DNA of 14,133 nucleotides from Bacteroidota bacterium (GTDB lineage Bacteria; Bacteroidota; Bacteroidia; Bacteroidales; JADFUO01): assembly GCA_030614305.1 (NCBI GenBank), contig JAUWKH010000014.1, positions 1 through 14,133 on the forward strand. Direction: 5' to 3'. How positions within the stretch are numbered: position 1 is the stretch's first letter; every line of letters begins with the position of its first letter. Of this stretch, positions 6,706-14,133 are shown piece by piece. The position numbers were made by a program, and so were the translations under genes. Under the pieces are notes generated by a model, which searched no databases, was not told where the DNA came from, and saw only the letters and a list, made by a program, of their open reading frames with translations.

Positions 6706-8057
6706 ATGTTCGAAAGTTTAAGTGAAAAATTAGAGAAATCGTTTAAAATACTAAAAGGGCAGGGGCACATTACTGAAATAAATGTAGCCGAAACTTTAAA
6801 AGAAGTTAGAAAAGCATTATTGGATGCTGACGTTAGTTATAAAATTGCCAAACAATTTACAGAGCAGGTTAAACAAAAAGCACTCGGGCAAAATGTTTTA
6901 ACTGCCGTTTCTCCCGGACAGTTAATGGTTAAAATAGTTCGTGATGACCTTGCTGAATTGATGGGTGGTGAAAAAACCGATTTAAACGACAAAGGAAAAC
7001 CAGCTATAATTTTAATTGCTGGTTTGCAAGGTTCGGGTAAAACAACTTTTGCAGCTAAGCTTGCAAATTATCTTAAAACTAAACGTGGTAAGAATCCTTT
7101 GTTGGTTGCAGGTGACGTTTATCGTCCTGCTGCTATAAAGCAATTACAGGTTTTGGGTGAGCAGATAAATGTTGAAGTTATACTGAAGAAGATAATAAGC
7201 AACCTGTCAAAATTGCCAAAAGGTCAATTAATTATGCAAAAGATAACGGCTATAATGTTGTAATTGTTGATACCGCCGGTCGGTTGGCTATTGATGATGA
7301 AATGATGGATGAGATATCATCAATCAAAAAAACAATTAATCCTCAGGAAACATTATTTGTTGTGGATTCCATGACCGGTCAGGATGCTGTTAATACTGCA
7401 AAAGCATTCAATGATCGCCTTGATTATGAAGGTGTGATTTTAACAAAATTAGATGGTGACACCCGTGGTGGTGCTGCTTTAACAATACGCTCGGTAGTTA
7501 ATAAACCAATTAAATTTGTTGGTATTGGTGAAAAAATAGAAGCAATTGATGTTTTCCATCCCGACCGTATGTCTGACAGAATACTTGGTATGGGCGATGT
7601 TGTTTCACTTGTTGAAAAAGCCCAGGAACAGTATGATGAAGAAGAAGCCAGAAAATTACAGAAAAAAATTGCTAAAAACCAATTTGATTTTAATGATTTC
7701 CTTTCACAGATAAAACAAATCAAAAAAATGGGCAATGTTAAAGACCTTGCAGGAATGATTCCCGGTATGGGTAAAGCAATTAAAGATACTGAAATTGATG
7801 ATGATGCCTTTAAAGGTATTGAAGCAATAATTTCGTCAATGACCTCCGAAGAACGCGAATATCCGAAATTACTTAATGGTAGCCGCCGTAAAAGAATTGC
7901 AAGAGGAAGCGGAACTGATATTCAGGAAGTGAATCGCCTGATAAAGCAATTTACCGATACAAGTAAAATGATGAAAATGATGACCGGAGGCGGAATGAAA
8001 AAAGCAATGGGCATGATGAAAAATATGAAGAATAAGCAGGGAATGATGCATAGATAG
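6706..8057 (+). CDS. ffh: Signal recognition particle GTPase Ffh (SRP54), reading frame broken by a 1-nt deletion
   Basis: Ffh binds 4.5S RNA and signal sequences of nascent proteins and delivers ribosomes to FtsY at the inner membrane. The N domain and start of the G domain (frame of 6706, through codon 158) contain the P-loop GLQGSGKT (106-113) and GDVYRPAA. The frame then fails: the expected VEVYTEEDNKQPVKIAK continues only in the -1 frame from about 7179, as though one T were missing from GTTTAT. As read, translation stops at 7261-7263 (185 aa). In the second frame the rest is intact: DTAGR (G3), TKLDGDTRGG (G4), and the methionine-rich M domain with the RNA-binding RKRIARGSGTDIQEVNRLIK. 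With one base restored the protein is 450 aa, the normal length. An essential gene broken at one point with no other decay suggests a sequencing or assembly error. Confidence 0.9.
7177..7182 (+). other. Frameshift site inside ffh
   Basis: Sequence GTTATA where family conservation calls for GTT-TAT-A. Upstream codons are in the frame of 6706, and codons from 7182 onward are in the frame of the C-terminal half. Reading T7179 twice restores VEVYTEED exactly. No X-XXY-YYZ slippery heptamer is present here. Confidence 0.85.
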
Positions 8058-8062
8058 TTAAA

Positions 8063-8144
8063 GTTTGAGGTTTGACGTTTGACCCCGATACAGTCATACT
8101 TCCTTATGGGGCAGGCGTTTGATGTTTGAAGTTTGATATTTGAT
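8063..8144 (+). repeat. Array of GTTTGAn heptamers, upstream arm
   Basis: The heptamers run at exact 7-nt spacing: GTTTGAG, GTTTGAC, GTTTGAC (8063-8083), a 33-nt spacer, then GTTTGAT, GTTTGAA, GTTTGAT, ATTTGAT (8117-8144). The spacer carries CCCC (8083-8086) and GGGG (8108-8111) with adjacent GATA/TAT that could pair. It begins 5 nt after the ffh stop. The complementary arm is at 8888-8922, beyond the barrel gene. Confidence 0.8.
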
Positions 8145-8184
8145 GTTAATTTTTAGGATGGTTGAAAAAAAGATTATTTACAAG

Positions 8185-8925
8185 ATGAAAAAAATCAGCT
8201 TTTTCTTTATTATATTGTTATTAATCTTGTGCAATTCATTATTTGCGCAGAACTTTTCAATCGGTATTAAAGATGGGATGAATTGGTCTACTATTAATGG
8301 TAATACTGAAAATATTGAGATCAGTAAATTACAGGGAGAAAATTTCGGTTTGATTTTAAATTATAAAATAAGCGGTTATCTTTCTTTACAAACAGAAATA
8401 AATATTGAGGAGAAGGGGGTAAAATTTAATAGTGTTTGGTGTGGTGGCGGATATTATGGTAAATATGAATTAAAATATTTTACTATACCTCTGTTGGCTA
8501 ATTTTGAATTTGGTAAATCCGTAAAATATTATGGATATTTGGGATTTTATTTAAGTCTCTTAGCTTCAGCAGATAACCAAACGATTGTAACATCTACAGC
8601 ATCTCCTGAATTTAGAAGATATGATTATAGCCATGATGCAAAGGATGAATTTAAGAAAAATGAAATGGGAGCGATTGTGGGAGTTGTAATAAAAATTCTT
8701 CTATGTGATCGCGTAAAATTTCTTTTTGAAACGAGATACAATATAGGTTTATGCAATTCTGCCGATATTACTGAATATAAAGCTGGTTCTTATGATAGAT
8801 CAATATTCACACCCGACAATTTTCAGAATGTTTACAATCGTTCTATATCAATCAATTTAGGAATAATTTACAATTTTAAAAAACGTCATCAAACATCAAA
8901 CGCCAAACGCCAAACGCCAAACTAA
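8185..8925 (+). CDS. PorT-family outer-membrane beta-barrel protein
   Basis: 246 aa from the ATG at 8185. This start is preferred because it places a clean signal peptide at the N-terminus (MKK, hydrophobic core, cleavage after SLFA before QNFS); an upstream TTG at 8140 would bury it and lies in repeat DNA. After cleavage the pattern is that of small Bacteroidota barrels (OMP_b-brl_2/PorT-like): GIKDGMNWSTING near the start, alternating strands such as YLSLQTEINIEEKGVKF, YFTIPLLANFEFG and a terminal strand SINLGIIYNF. Function cannot be named; such proteins occur as T9SS accessory barrels and as uncharacterised outer-membrane proteins. Unusually, the last 13 residues (RHQTSNAKRQTPN) follow the last strand and are encoded largely by a heptamer repeat array (8888-8922), so the native stop may have been displaced by repeat DNA. 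Confidence 0.7.
   Translation: MKKISFFFIILLLILCNSLFAQNFSIGIKDGMNWSTINGNTENIEISKLQGENFGLILNYKISGYLSLQTEINIEEKGVKFNSVWCGGGYYGKYELKYFTIPLLANFEFGKSVKYYGYLGFYLSLLASADNQTIVTSTASPEFRRYDYSHDAKDEFKKNEMGAIVGVVIKILLCDRVKFLFETRYNIGLCNSADITEYKAGSYDRSIFTPDNFQNVYNRSISINLGIIYNFKKRHQTSNAKRQTPN
8888..8922 (-). repeat. Array of heptamers (n-TCAAAC/GCCAAAC), downstream inverted arm
   Basis: Five heptamers in perfect register: ATCAAAC twice (8888-8901) and GCCAAAC three times (8902-8922). They are the reverse complement of the GTTTGAn units at 8063-8144. The array lies inside the 3' end of the barrel gene and ends at its TAA stop. Confidence 0.8.
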
Positions 8926-8958
8926 TATAAAAACACAAATACCTTAACATATATTTTT

Positions 8959-9840
8959 ATGAAAATAATTGACGGAAAAGCAACTGCTGCTGAAATAAAA
9001 TCGGAAATAGCCAAAGAAGTTGCAGAAATGATTGATAGCGGAAAGGAAGCCCCTCATCTGGCGGCTATTCTAATTGGCGATGACCCTGCAAGTCAAACTT
9101 ATGTTTCCGGAAAGGAAAAGTCTTGCAAAGAAGTTGGGTTTATTTCTTCTTTGTGTAAATTTCCTAATGATATCAGTGAAAAAGAATTACTAAAAGTAGT
9201 TGATTTTATTAATAAAGATGATGAAATAAACGGTTTGATAGTTCAGCTTCCTTTACCTGACCATATCAATGTTAATAAAATTATTGAAAGTATTGATCCT
9301 TCAAAAGATGTAGATGGATTCCATCCGCTTAATGTTGGGAAAATGGTGTTAAACCTGCCTACTTATTTACCGGCTACACCTTATGGTATTCTTCAGCTTT
9401 TTGAACGGTATAACATTGAAACAGCCGGGAAAAATTGTGTGGTTTTGGGCAGAAGCAATATTGTGGGAACGCCGATAAGTATTTTAATGTCGCGTAAAGC
9501 TTATCCGGGAAATTGTACAGTTACGGTTTGCCACAGCAAAACTAAAAATCTTGATAAAATATGCAGGAGTGCTGATATTTTAATTGCAGCAATCGGTAGT
9601 CCCGGCTTTGTTACTGCTGATATGGTAAAAAAAGATGCTGTAGTGATTGATGTTGGAATTCACAGAGTAAAATCTACCAAAACCAAGTCGGGATTTAAAC
9701 TAAAAGGAGATGTTAAATTTGATGAGGTTTCAAAAAGATGCAGTTATATAACTCCTGTTCCCGGTGGGGTTGGACCAATGACAATTGTTTCACTTCTGAG
9801 AAATACTTTGATAGCAGCTAAGAAGGAAGTTTATAAGTAG
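8959..9840 (+). CDS. folD: Bifunctional methylenetetrahydrofolate dehydrogenase/cyclohydrolase FolD
   Basis: 293 aa, the normal length. FolD oxidises 5,10-methylene-THF with NADP and hydrolyses the methenyl product to 10-formyl-THF in cytoplasmic one-carbon metabolism. The catalytic Tyr-x3-Lys is in [16 protein letters not shown] (Y48, K52, with K54). Other family motifs are GLIVQLPLP (92-100), [14 protein letters not shown] (116-129), the Rossmann segment [18 protein letters not shown] (160-177) and the C-terminal [19 protein letters not shown] (265-283). It begins 33 nt after the barrel gene. The 144 nt behind it contain no clear terminator. It appears intact. Confidence 0.97.
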   Translation: MKIIDGKATAAEIKSEIAKEVAEMIDSGKEAPHLAAILIGDDPASQTYVSGKEKSCKEVGFISSLCKFPNDISEKELLKVVDFINKDDEINGLIVQLPLPDHINVNKIIESIDPSKDVDGFHPLNVGKMVLNLPTYLPATPYGILQLFERYNIETAGKNCVVLGRSNIVGTPISILMSRKAYPGNCTVTVCHSKTKNLDKICRSADILIAAIGSPGFVTADMVKKDAVVIDVGIHRVKSTKTKSGFKLKGDVKFDEVSKRCSYITPVPGGVGPMTIVSLLRNTLIAAKKEVYK

Positions 9841-9984
9841 TATATTGATAGAGAATGTTAATTGTTATAGGTATAAATGCGAATCAAGGATTAAAATTTT
9901 AAAAACGGTTTTAGATTGTTGAGATAAAATTTATTGAATCATTAGCTGATATACATTTAGTATTAATAATATAGAATAAAAAAA

Positions 9985-11241
9985 ATGACCATAAGATTAT
10001 TTTTCTTCAGCCTGATTTTATTTTTTACATTTTCTGAGCTTTATGCACAGACTTATGGCTGCACTGACCCTAATGCAAATAATTTTAATCCCGGAGCTAC
10101 ACAAAATAATGGCTCATGCACTTATGACCCGACCTTTTATAATCCGGTGGTTTTTTTAAATCTTCCCTCACAACTTGATGAAACATCAGGATTAATATTT
10201 TATTCCGGTGGTTTGTGGTCGCATAATGATAGTGGCGGTGAACCGGAAATATATAAAATTGATACTGTATCAGGACAAATAGTTCAGACAATTTCAGTAA
10301 ATAATGCTGAGAATATTGACTGGGAAGATTTATCGCAGGACGAAAACTATATTTATATCGGAGACTTTGGAAATAATTCCGGTAACAGACAGGATTTGAA
10401 GATATACAGAATTAATAAAGAAGATATTCCATCATCAGGAAATGTAAATATAAATTCTGAAATAATTGAATTTGAATATAGCGACCAACATGATTTTATA
10501 CCTGCTTTTCAAAATAATAATTTTGATTGTGAAGCAATGATTTGCACTGCTGACAGTATTTATCTGTTTTCAAAAAATTGGGCGAACAGCAAAACAAAAT
10601 TATATGCCTTGCCAAAAACCCCAGGAAGTATTATAGCTGAATTACGCGATTCTTTTAATGTGGAGGGTTTGATTACAGGTGCTGATATAAATTTAATAAA
10701 AAATGAAATAACACTTTCCGGATATAAAAATCAGGTTTGGATTCCATTTATTTGGTTATTATTTGATTACAATAATATTAATTTTATTTCGGGTAATAAA
10801 AGAAGAATAGATTTTCCGTATATTATTAGCTCTCAAACCGAAGGTATAGCTTACGCTAATAATAAAGATGTTTTTATTTCTGCAGAAAAAACACAAACTT
10901 TCAATCAGCGAATATATAAGTTTAACACAGGTATCTGGACAAACCTGCCTCATATAGGAATTGAACCCGTATTAGCTGAAACTATTGATTTTGAAATTAT
11001 TCCAAATCCCGTGAAAGGGAAGAAGTTTAAAATTGAAATTACTAACCTTCCGGTTGATAAATATTCAATTGAAATTTATGACAGCATCGGACGAAAATTA
11101 TTTATCAAAGATTATACTTTTAAATCTAAAAAAGGCAAAACATATATAAAATTCAATACATGGAAGTTTAAGCCGGGTATGCATTTTGTAAAATTATATT
11201 CAGGAAAATTTTATTCGGTAAAGAAAATAATTATCAATTAA
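9985..11241 (+). CDS. T9SS-exported beta-rich protein with C-terminal sorting domain
   Basis: 418 aa. An N-terminal signal peptide (cleavage after ELYA) is followed by GCTDPNANNFNPGA...GSCTY (25-47), a short Cys-paired motif recurrent in Bacteroidota surface proteins. The body (about 50-325) looks like a beta-propeller-type domain, with ETSGL (66-70), LWSHNDSGGEPEIYKID (77-93), NIDWEDLSQDENYIYIGDFG (110-129) and TEGIAYANN (285-293). The last 85 or so residues are a type A T9SS sorting domain: FEIIPNPVKGKKFKIEI (336-352), YSIEIYDSIGRKLF (360-373), FKPGMHFVKLYSGK and the KKIIIN end. It should cross the inner membrane by Sec and the outer membrane by T9SS, ending up secreted or surface-anchored; the activity is unknown. 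Its TAA overlaps the queE ATG by one base. Confidence 0.85.
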   Translation: MTIRLFFFSLILFFTFSELYAQTYGCTDPNANNFNPGATQNNGSCTYDPTFYNPVVFLNLPSQLDETSGLIFYSGGLWSHNDSGGEPEIYKIDTVSGQIVQTISVNNAENIDWEDLSQDENYIYIGDFGNNSGNRQDLKIYRINKEDIPSSGNVNINSEIIEFEYSDQHDFIPAFQNNNFDCEAMICTADSIYLFSKNWANSKTKLYALPKTPGSIIAELRDSFNVEGLITGADINLIKNEITLSGYKNQVWIPFIWLLFDYNNINFISGNKRRIDFPYIISSQTEGIAYANNKDVFISAEKTQTFNQRIYKFNTGIWTNLPHIGIEPVLAETIDFEIIPNPVKGKKFKIEITNLPVDKYSIEIYDSIGRKLFIKDYTFKSKKGKTYIKFNTWKFKPGMHFVKLYSGKFYSVKKIIIN

Positions 11242-11873
11242 TGCAGAAAAATAATATCACCGATCTTAAAAACGGAAAACTATTACCTTTGATGGAAGAA
11301 TTTTATACAATTCAGGGTGAGGGTTTTCATGCTGGAAAACCTGCTTATTTTATCAGGATTGGCGGGTGTGATGTGGGATGCAACTGGTGTGATGTTAAAT
11401 TGTCGTGGAATGCAAAAGATTTTCCACCAATACGGGCTGATGAAATAATTGAAAGAGCAGTATGTTATCCTGCTAAAGCAGTTGTTGTTACAGGTGGTGA
11501 ACCTTCTTTGTATAATCTTGATTATTTTACAAAAGAACTGAAAAAAAAAAGTATTAAAACTTTTGTTGAAACTTCCGGCTCACATAAATTGACAGGGATA
11601 TGGGACTGGATATGCCTTTCGCCCAAACAACAATTTCCGCCGTTAAAAGAAATTTATTCAAAAGCAAATGAGTTAAAAGTTATTATTCAGGATAAAAATG
11701 ATTTTAAATGGGCTGAAAATAATGCAGAAATGATAAATAAAAATTGTTACCTTTTGTTGCAACCCGAATGGAGTGCAAGACAGAAGATTTTACCCGAAAT
11801 AATTGATTATGTGAAGAACAATCCGAAATGGAGAATATCTTTGCAAAGTCATAAGTATATGGGGATTCCATAG
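11241..11873 (+). CDS. queE: 7-carboxy-7-deazaguanine synthase QueE (radical SAM)
   Basis: 210 aa. QueE converts 6-carboxytetrahydropterin to 7-carboxy-7-deazaguanine, the ring contraction step on the way to preQ0 and queuosine. The radical SAM cluster motif is C43-x3-C47-x2-C50 in GGCDVGCNWCDVKLSWN. Upstream is FYTIQGEG (21-28), which holds the substrate-binding start of the family, and then VVTGGEPSLY (82-91). The C-terminus LQSHKYMGIP is typical. The ATG overlaps the stop of the T9SS cargo gene (TAATG, 11239-11243), indicating translational coupling to a functionally unrelated upstream gene. No queD, queC or queF lies in the window. An NrdG-type activase is less likely given the QueE-specific ends. 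Confidence 0.93.
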   Translation: MQKNNITDLKNGKLLPLMEEFYTIQGEGFHAGKPAYFIRIGGCDVGCNWCDVKLSWNAKDFPPIRADEIIERAVCYPAKAVVVTGGEPSLYNLDYFTKELKKKSIKTFVETSGSHKLTGIWDWICLSPKQQFPPLKEIYSKANELKVIIQDKNDFKWAENNAEMINKNCYLLLQPEWSARQKILPEIIDYVKNNPKWRISLQSHKYMGIP

Positions 11874-11946
11874 TTACTTAGGGGAAAATATTTCTTTTAG
11901 TACTTGGGATTGTAGATATTGAGAATTTGTTGTTTATATATTATAC

Positions 11947-12053
11947 AGTCATTCAATAGTCATTCAGTAGTCATTCAATAGTTGCTAAAAGCTAATTTAC
12001 AACTAAATGACAGCGAAGCGAATGACAATTGAATGACAGCAAAGAGAATGACA
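11947..12053. repeat. Inverted arrays of an 11-bp repeat
   Basis: The left arm has AGTCATTCAAT, AGTCATTCAGT and AGTCATTCAAT head to tail (11947-11979). The right arm carries the complementary core GAATGACA at 12020-12027, 12031-12038 and 12046-12053, with the fuller ATTGAATGACA at 12028-12038. The arms meet at a stem AGTTG (11980-11984) / CAACT (12000-12004), extended by TCATT/AATGA across a bulge. The array sits between queE and the PorE-like gene, within 266 nt without a gene. Confidence 0.75.
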
Positions 12054-12139
12054 AATAATAACTGTTTAAATAGTAATTTAATTATTTCCAACTGTAATTG
12101 GTTTTAATTTTTCAGTTTGATTTTTGAATTGATCATATT

Positions 12140-14083
12140 ATGAAACTATATTTTATAATATTTTTTATAACCATCTTTCAATGTAATGTTTTTGCACAAC
12201 AAACCGGCGTAGAAAAGCCTGTAATTTCGGCAAAAGCAACAAAATTCTATAAAAAAGCAAAATCGTTTTATATTTCACGCGATTATTCAAATGCTGAAAA
12301 ATTTCTTAATAAAGCTATAAGATCCGATACGAATTTTGTAGAAGCATGGCTTTTGCTTGGTGATATTTATTATGATACGAAAAGAACGGAACAATCAATT
12401 CTATCTTACGAAAAAGCCATACGAATTGATCCTGATTTTTTCCCTGATATCCTTTACATTGCAGGTAAATTAGAATTCTCAACAGCTAAATATTCAATGG
12501 CGCTGAAAAACTTTAAAAAATATTTAAGTTATGAAAATCTAAAAATTCAGCAAAAGCAAAATGCTGCGGATATGCTTGTCAGAGCTGAATTTGCAGTGAA
12601 TGCAGTTGAAAATCCTGTTCCTTTTAATCCCGTTAATCTTGGTGATAGTATTAATACTGCTGATGATGAATATATTAATGCAATCACTTCTGATGGACAA
12701 CAACTGATTTTTACAAAAAAACAATTACAATTTAATGAAGAGACTGAATCGCAGAAAAAATATTCGGAAAGATTTTTTGTTTCTGATAAAATTAATGAAA
12801 CATGGAATAATGCTTACGAGCTAATTAGTTCAGCAAATATTAAAGGAAATATTGGAGCTTTATGTATATCACCTGATAGTAAATATTTGTTTTTTACTTC
12901 ATGTTATCGTCCTGATGGTTTTGGGAGCTGCGACTTGTATTATTCAAAAAAAACAGGTGATAATTGGAGTAAACCTAAAAATTTGGGACCTGTTGTAAAT
13001 TCAAATAAATGGGAATCTCAACCATCATTTTCATCAGATGGAAAAACGCTTTATTTTGCAAGCAAACGAAACGGAGGAAAGGGTAGTTCTGATATTTGGA
13101 AAACTGTTTTACTGTCTAACGGAACATGGAGCAAGCCCGAAAATCTTGGCACTCCTGTAAATACAACCAAAGCCGAAATGTCTCCCTTTATTCATCCTGA
13201 TGACCAAACTTTGTATTTTTCTTCAGAAGGGCATGTTGGTATGGGAGGAGCTGATTTGTTTTATACAAAAAAAGTAAAAAATGGAAACTGGCCTGAACCC
13301 GTTAACCTTGGATATCCTATCAATACTTTTGCTGATGAAATAAATATTATTGTAAATGCAAAGGGTGAAAAAGCATATATTTCATCAGATAAATTCGGAG
13401 GCAAGGGAAAATTTGACATTTATTGTTTTGATTTATATAAAGAAGCACGCCCGCAGCCGGTAACTTATATGAAGGGAAATGTTTTTGACAGCGAATCAAA
13501 AAATAAATTAAAAGCCTGCTTTGAATTAATTGACCTTAATACAGGGCTTGTAAATGTTAAGTCATATTCCGATTCATTGAACGGTGAATTTTTAGTTGTT
13601 TTACCTGTAAATAGAGACTATGCTTTGAATGTATCAAAAGATGGATATTTATTTTATTCTGAAAATTTTGCACTGACCGGTATGTATTCTGATATACATC
13701 CATATTTAAAAGATATTGCTTTAAAGCCCGTCAGAGTTGGAGAAAATGTAATTCTAAAGAACATCTTCTTTGAAACTGATAAATATAATTTGAAAAAAGA
13801 ATCTGAAATTGAATTAGAAAAACTGATTGGTTTTTTGAATAATAATCCTGATATACAAATTGAGATAAGTGGACATACAGATAATATTGGCGGAGAAGAA
13901 TACAACCTTGAGCTTTCGCAAAACCGGGCAAAAGCAGTTTATGATTATTTAATATTAAATGGTATTAAAAAAAACAGCTTGACTTATAAGGGTTATGGCT
14001 TTTTGTTTCCAAACGATACTAACGAAACCGAAGAAGGCAGAGCTAACAATCGCAGGACGGAGTTTAAAGTGATTGGATTGTAA
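12140..14083 (+). CDS. PorE-like TPR / PD40 / CRD / OmpA-family envelope protein
   Basis: 647 aa. A signal peptide is cleaved after NVFA (residue 19); the Cys at 15 is not in a lipobox, so it is probably not a lipoprotein. TPR helices occupy about 33-130. A PD40/WD40-like propeller spans about 165-435, with repeats CISPDSKYLFFTS (242-254), SFSSDGKTLYFASKRNGG (296-313), IHPDDQTLYFSSEG (351-364) and SSDKFGGKGKFDIY (415-428). A carboxypeptidase-regulatory-like domain covers about 442-530. An OmpA C-terminal peptidoglycan-binding domain covers 535-647, with ISGHTDNIGGEEYNLELSQN (576-595) and both ligand residues, D581 and R596. The domain order matches PorE, a T9SS component, but Bacteroidota carry many paralogues, so the role may instead be general anchoring of envelope complexes to peptidoglycan. 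It is followed at once by a terminator. Confidence 0.9.
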   Translation: MKLYFIIFFITIFQCNVFAQQTGVEKPVISAKATKFYKKAKSFYISRDYSNAEKFLNKAIRSDTNFVEAWLLLGDIYYDTKRTEQSILSYEKAIRIDPDFFPDILYIAGKLEFSTAKYSMALKNFKKYLSYENLKIQQKQNAADMLVRAEFAVNAVENPVPFNPVNLGDSINTADDEYINAITSDGQQLIFTKKQLQFNEETESQKKYSERFFVSDKINETWNNAYELISSANIKGNIGALCISPDSKYLFFTSCYRPDGFGSCDLYYSKKTGDNWSKPKNLGPVVNSNKWESQPSFSSDGKTLYFASKRNGGKGSSDIWKTVLLSNGTWSKPENLGTPVNTTKAEMSPFIHPDDQTLYFSSEGHVGMGGADLFYTKKVKNGNWPEPVNLGYPINTFADEINIIVNAKGEKAYISSDKFGGKGKFDIYCFDLYKEARPQPVTYMKGNVFDSESKNKLKACFELIDLNTGLVNVKSYSDSLNGEFLVVLPVNRDYALNVSKDGYLFYSENFALTGMYSDIHPYLKDIALKPVRVGENVILKNIFFETDKYNLKKESEIELEKLIGFLNNNPDIQIEISGHTDNIGGEEYNLELSQNRAKAVYDYLILNGIKKNSLTYKGYGFLFPNDTNETEEGRANNRRTEFKVIGL

Positions 14084-14120
14084 GGTTGCTAACCTTCTCT
14101 TAGGTTAGTAACCTTATTTT
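14082..14120 (+). terminator. Intrinsic terminator after the PorE-like gene
   Basis: A 14-bp stem, AAGGTTGCTAACCT (14082-14095) and AGGTTAGTAACCTT (14102-14115), with one G.U pair and a 6-nt loop, is followed by ATTTTGTTTG. The stem begins within the TAA stop codon (14081-14083). The stem is almost self-complementary on both strands, so it could also serve a convergent gene to the right. Confidence 0.8.
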
Positions 14121-14133
14121 GTTTGATTGAAAG

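Noticed and set aside
7174..7263. Programmed -1 frameshift in ffh
   Set aside because: There is no X-XXY-YYZ heptamer, no convincing downstream stem, and Ffh is not known to need recoding. Adding one T restores the family sequence exactly.
7284..8057. Independent gene for the C-terminal half of ffh
   Set aside because: The apparent TTG start falls in the DTAGR region of the G domain, and coding similarity continues upstream in the same frame to about 7182.
8063..8144. CRISPR-like array
   Set aside because: Units are 7 bp, contiguous and without unique spacers; no cas genes are nearby.
8140..8184. TTG start for the barrel protein giving a 261-aa product
   Set aside because: It starts inside the heptamer array and would place 15 residues before a clean signal peptide; the ATG at 8185 is far better.
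11947..12053. CRISPR-like array or iteron origin
   Set aside because: The 11-bp units are inverted about a centre, have no spacers, and no replication initiator gene is present.
12140..12199. Lipoprotein signal for the PorE-like protein
   Set aside because: The only early Cys follows Ile-Phe-Gln, which is not a lipobox; an Ala-type cleavage site follows instead.

Overview
The window looks like a chromosomal segment of an AT-rich member of the Bacteroidota, probably Bacteroidales-like. The evidence is a protein with a type IX secretion (T9SS) C-terminal sorting domain, a PorT-family outer-membrane barrel, a PorE-like TPR/PD40/OmpA protein, an arginyl-tRNA synthetase with the HLGH and KMKSR signatures I associate with this phylum, and TAnnTTTG-type -7 promoter boxes. 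The exact lineage cannot be named from the sequence. I saw no tRNA, rRNA, CRISPR array, transposase or phage gene.

Left part, minus strand (4726 down to 340): a cyclic 2,3-diphosphoglycerate synthase-like P-loop protein, then pyrB and pyrI (catalytic and regulatory subunits of aspartate carbamoyltransferase), then a Schlafen AlbA_2-domain putative regulator and a DUF2062 membrane protein. The first two genes are 19 nt apart. pyrB and pyrI are separated by 224 nt that hold a nested palindromic repeat. Just behind pyrI is a second hairpin element of 149 bp with MITE-like features: terminal inverted repeats and a perfect 8-bp flanking direct repeat.

Middle and right part, plus strand (4870 to 14083): argS and ffh, then an outer-membrane barrel gene flanked by inverted arrays of a 7-bp repeat, folD, a T9SS-exported beta-rich protein that overlaps queE by one base (TAATG), an intergenic inverted array of an 11-bp repeat, and the PorE-like envelope protein, which ends in a strong terminator. 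As given, ffh is broken by a single missing T near 7179. Both halves are otherwise intact and conserved, so a sequence error is more likely than a real pseudogene.

Functionally, the region mixes housekeeping (pyrimidine synthesis, arginine charging, SRP targeting, one-carbon folate metabolism, 7-deazaguanine synthesis) with envelope and T9SS-associated proteins. I found no convincing new multi-gene system. The most unusual content is the intergenic repeats and the linkage of the cDPGS-like gene to pyrBI.
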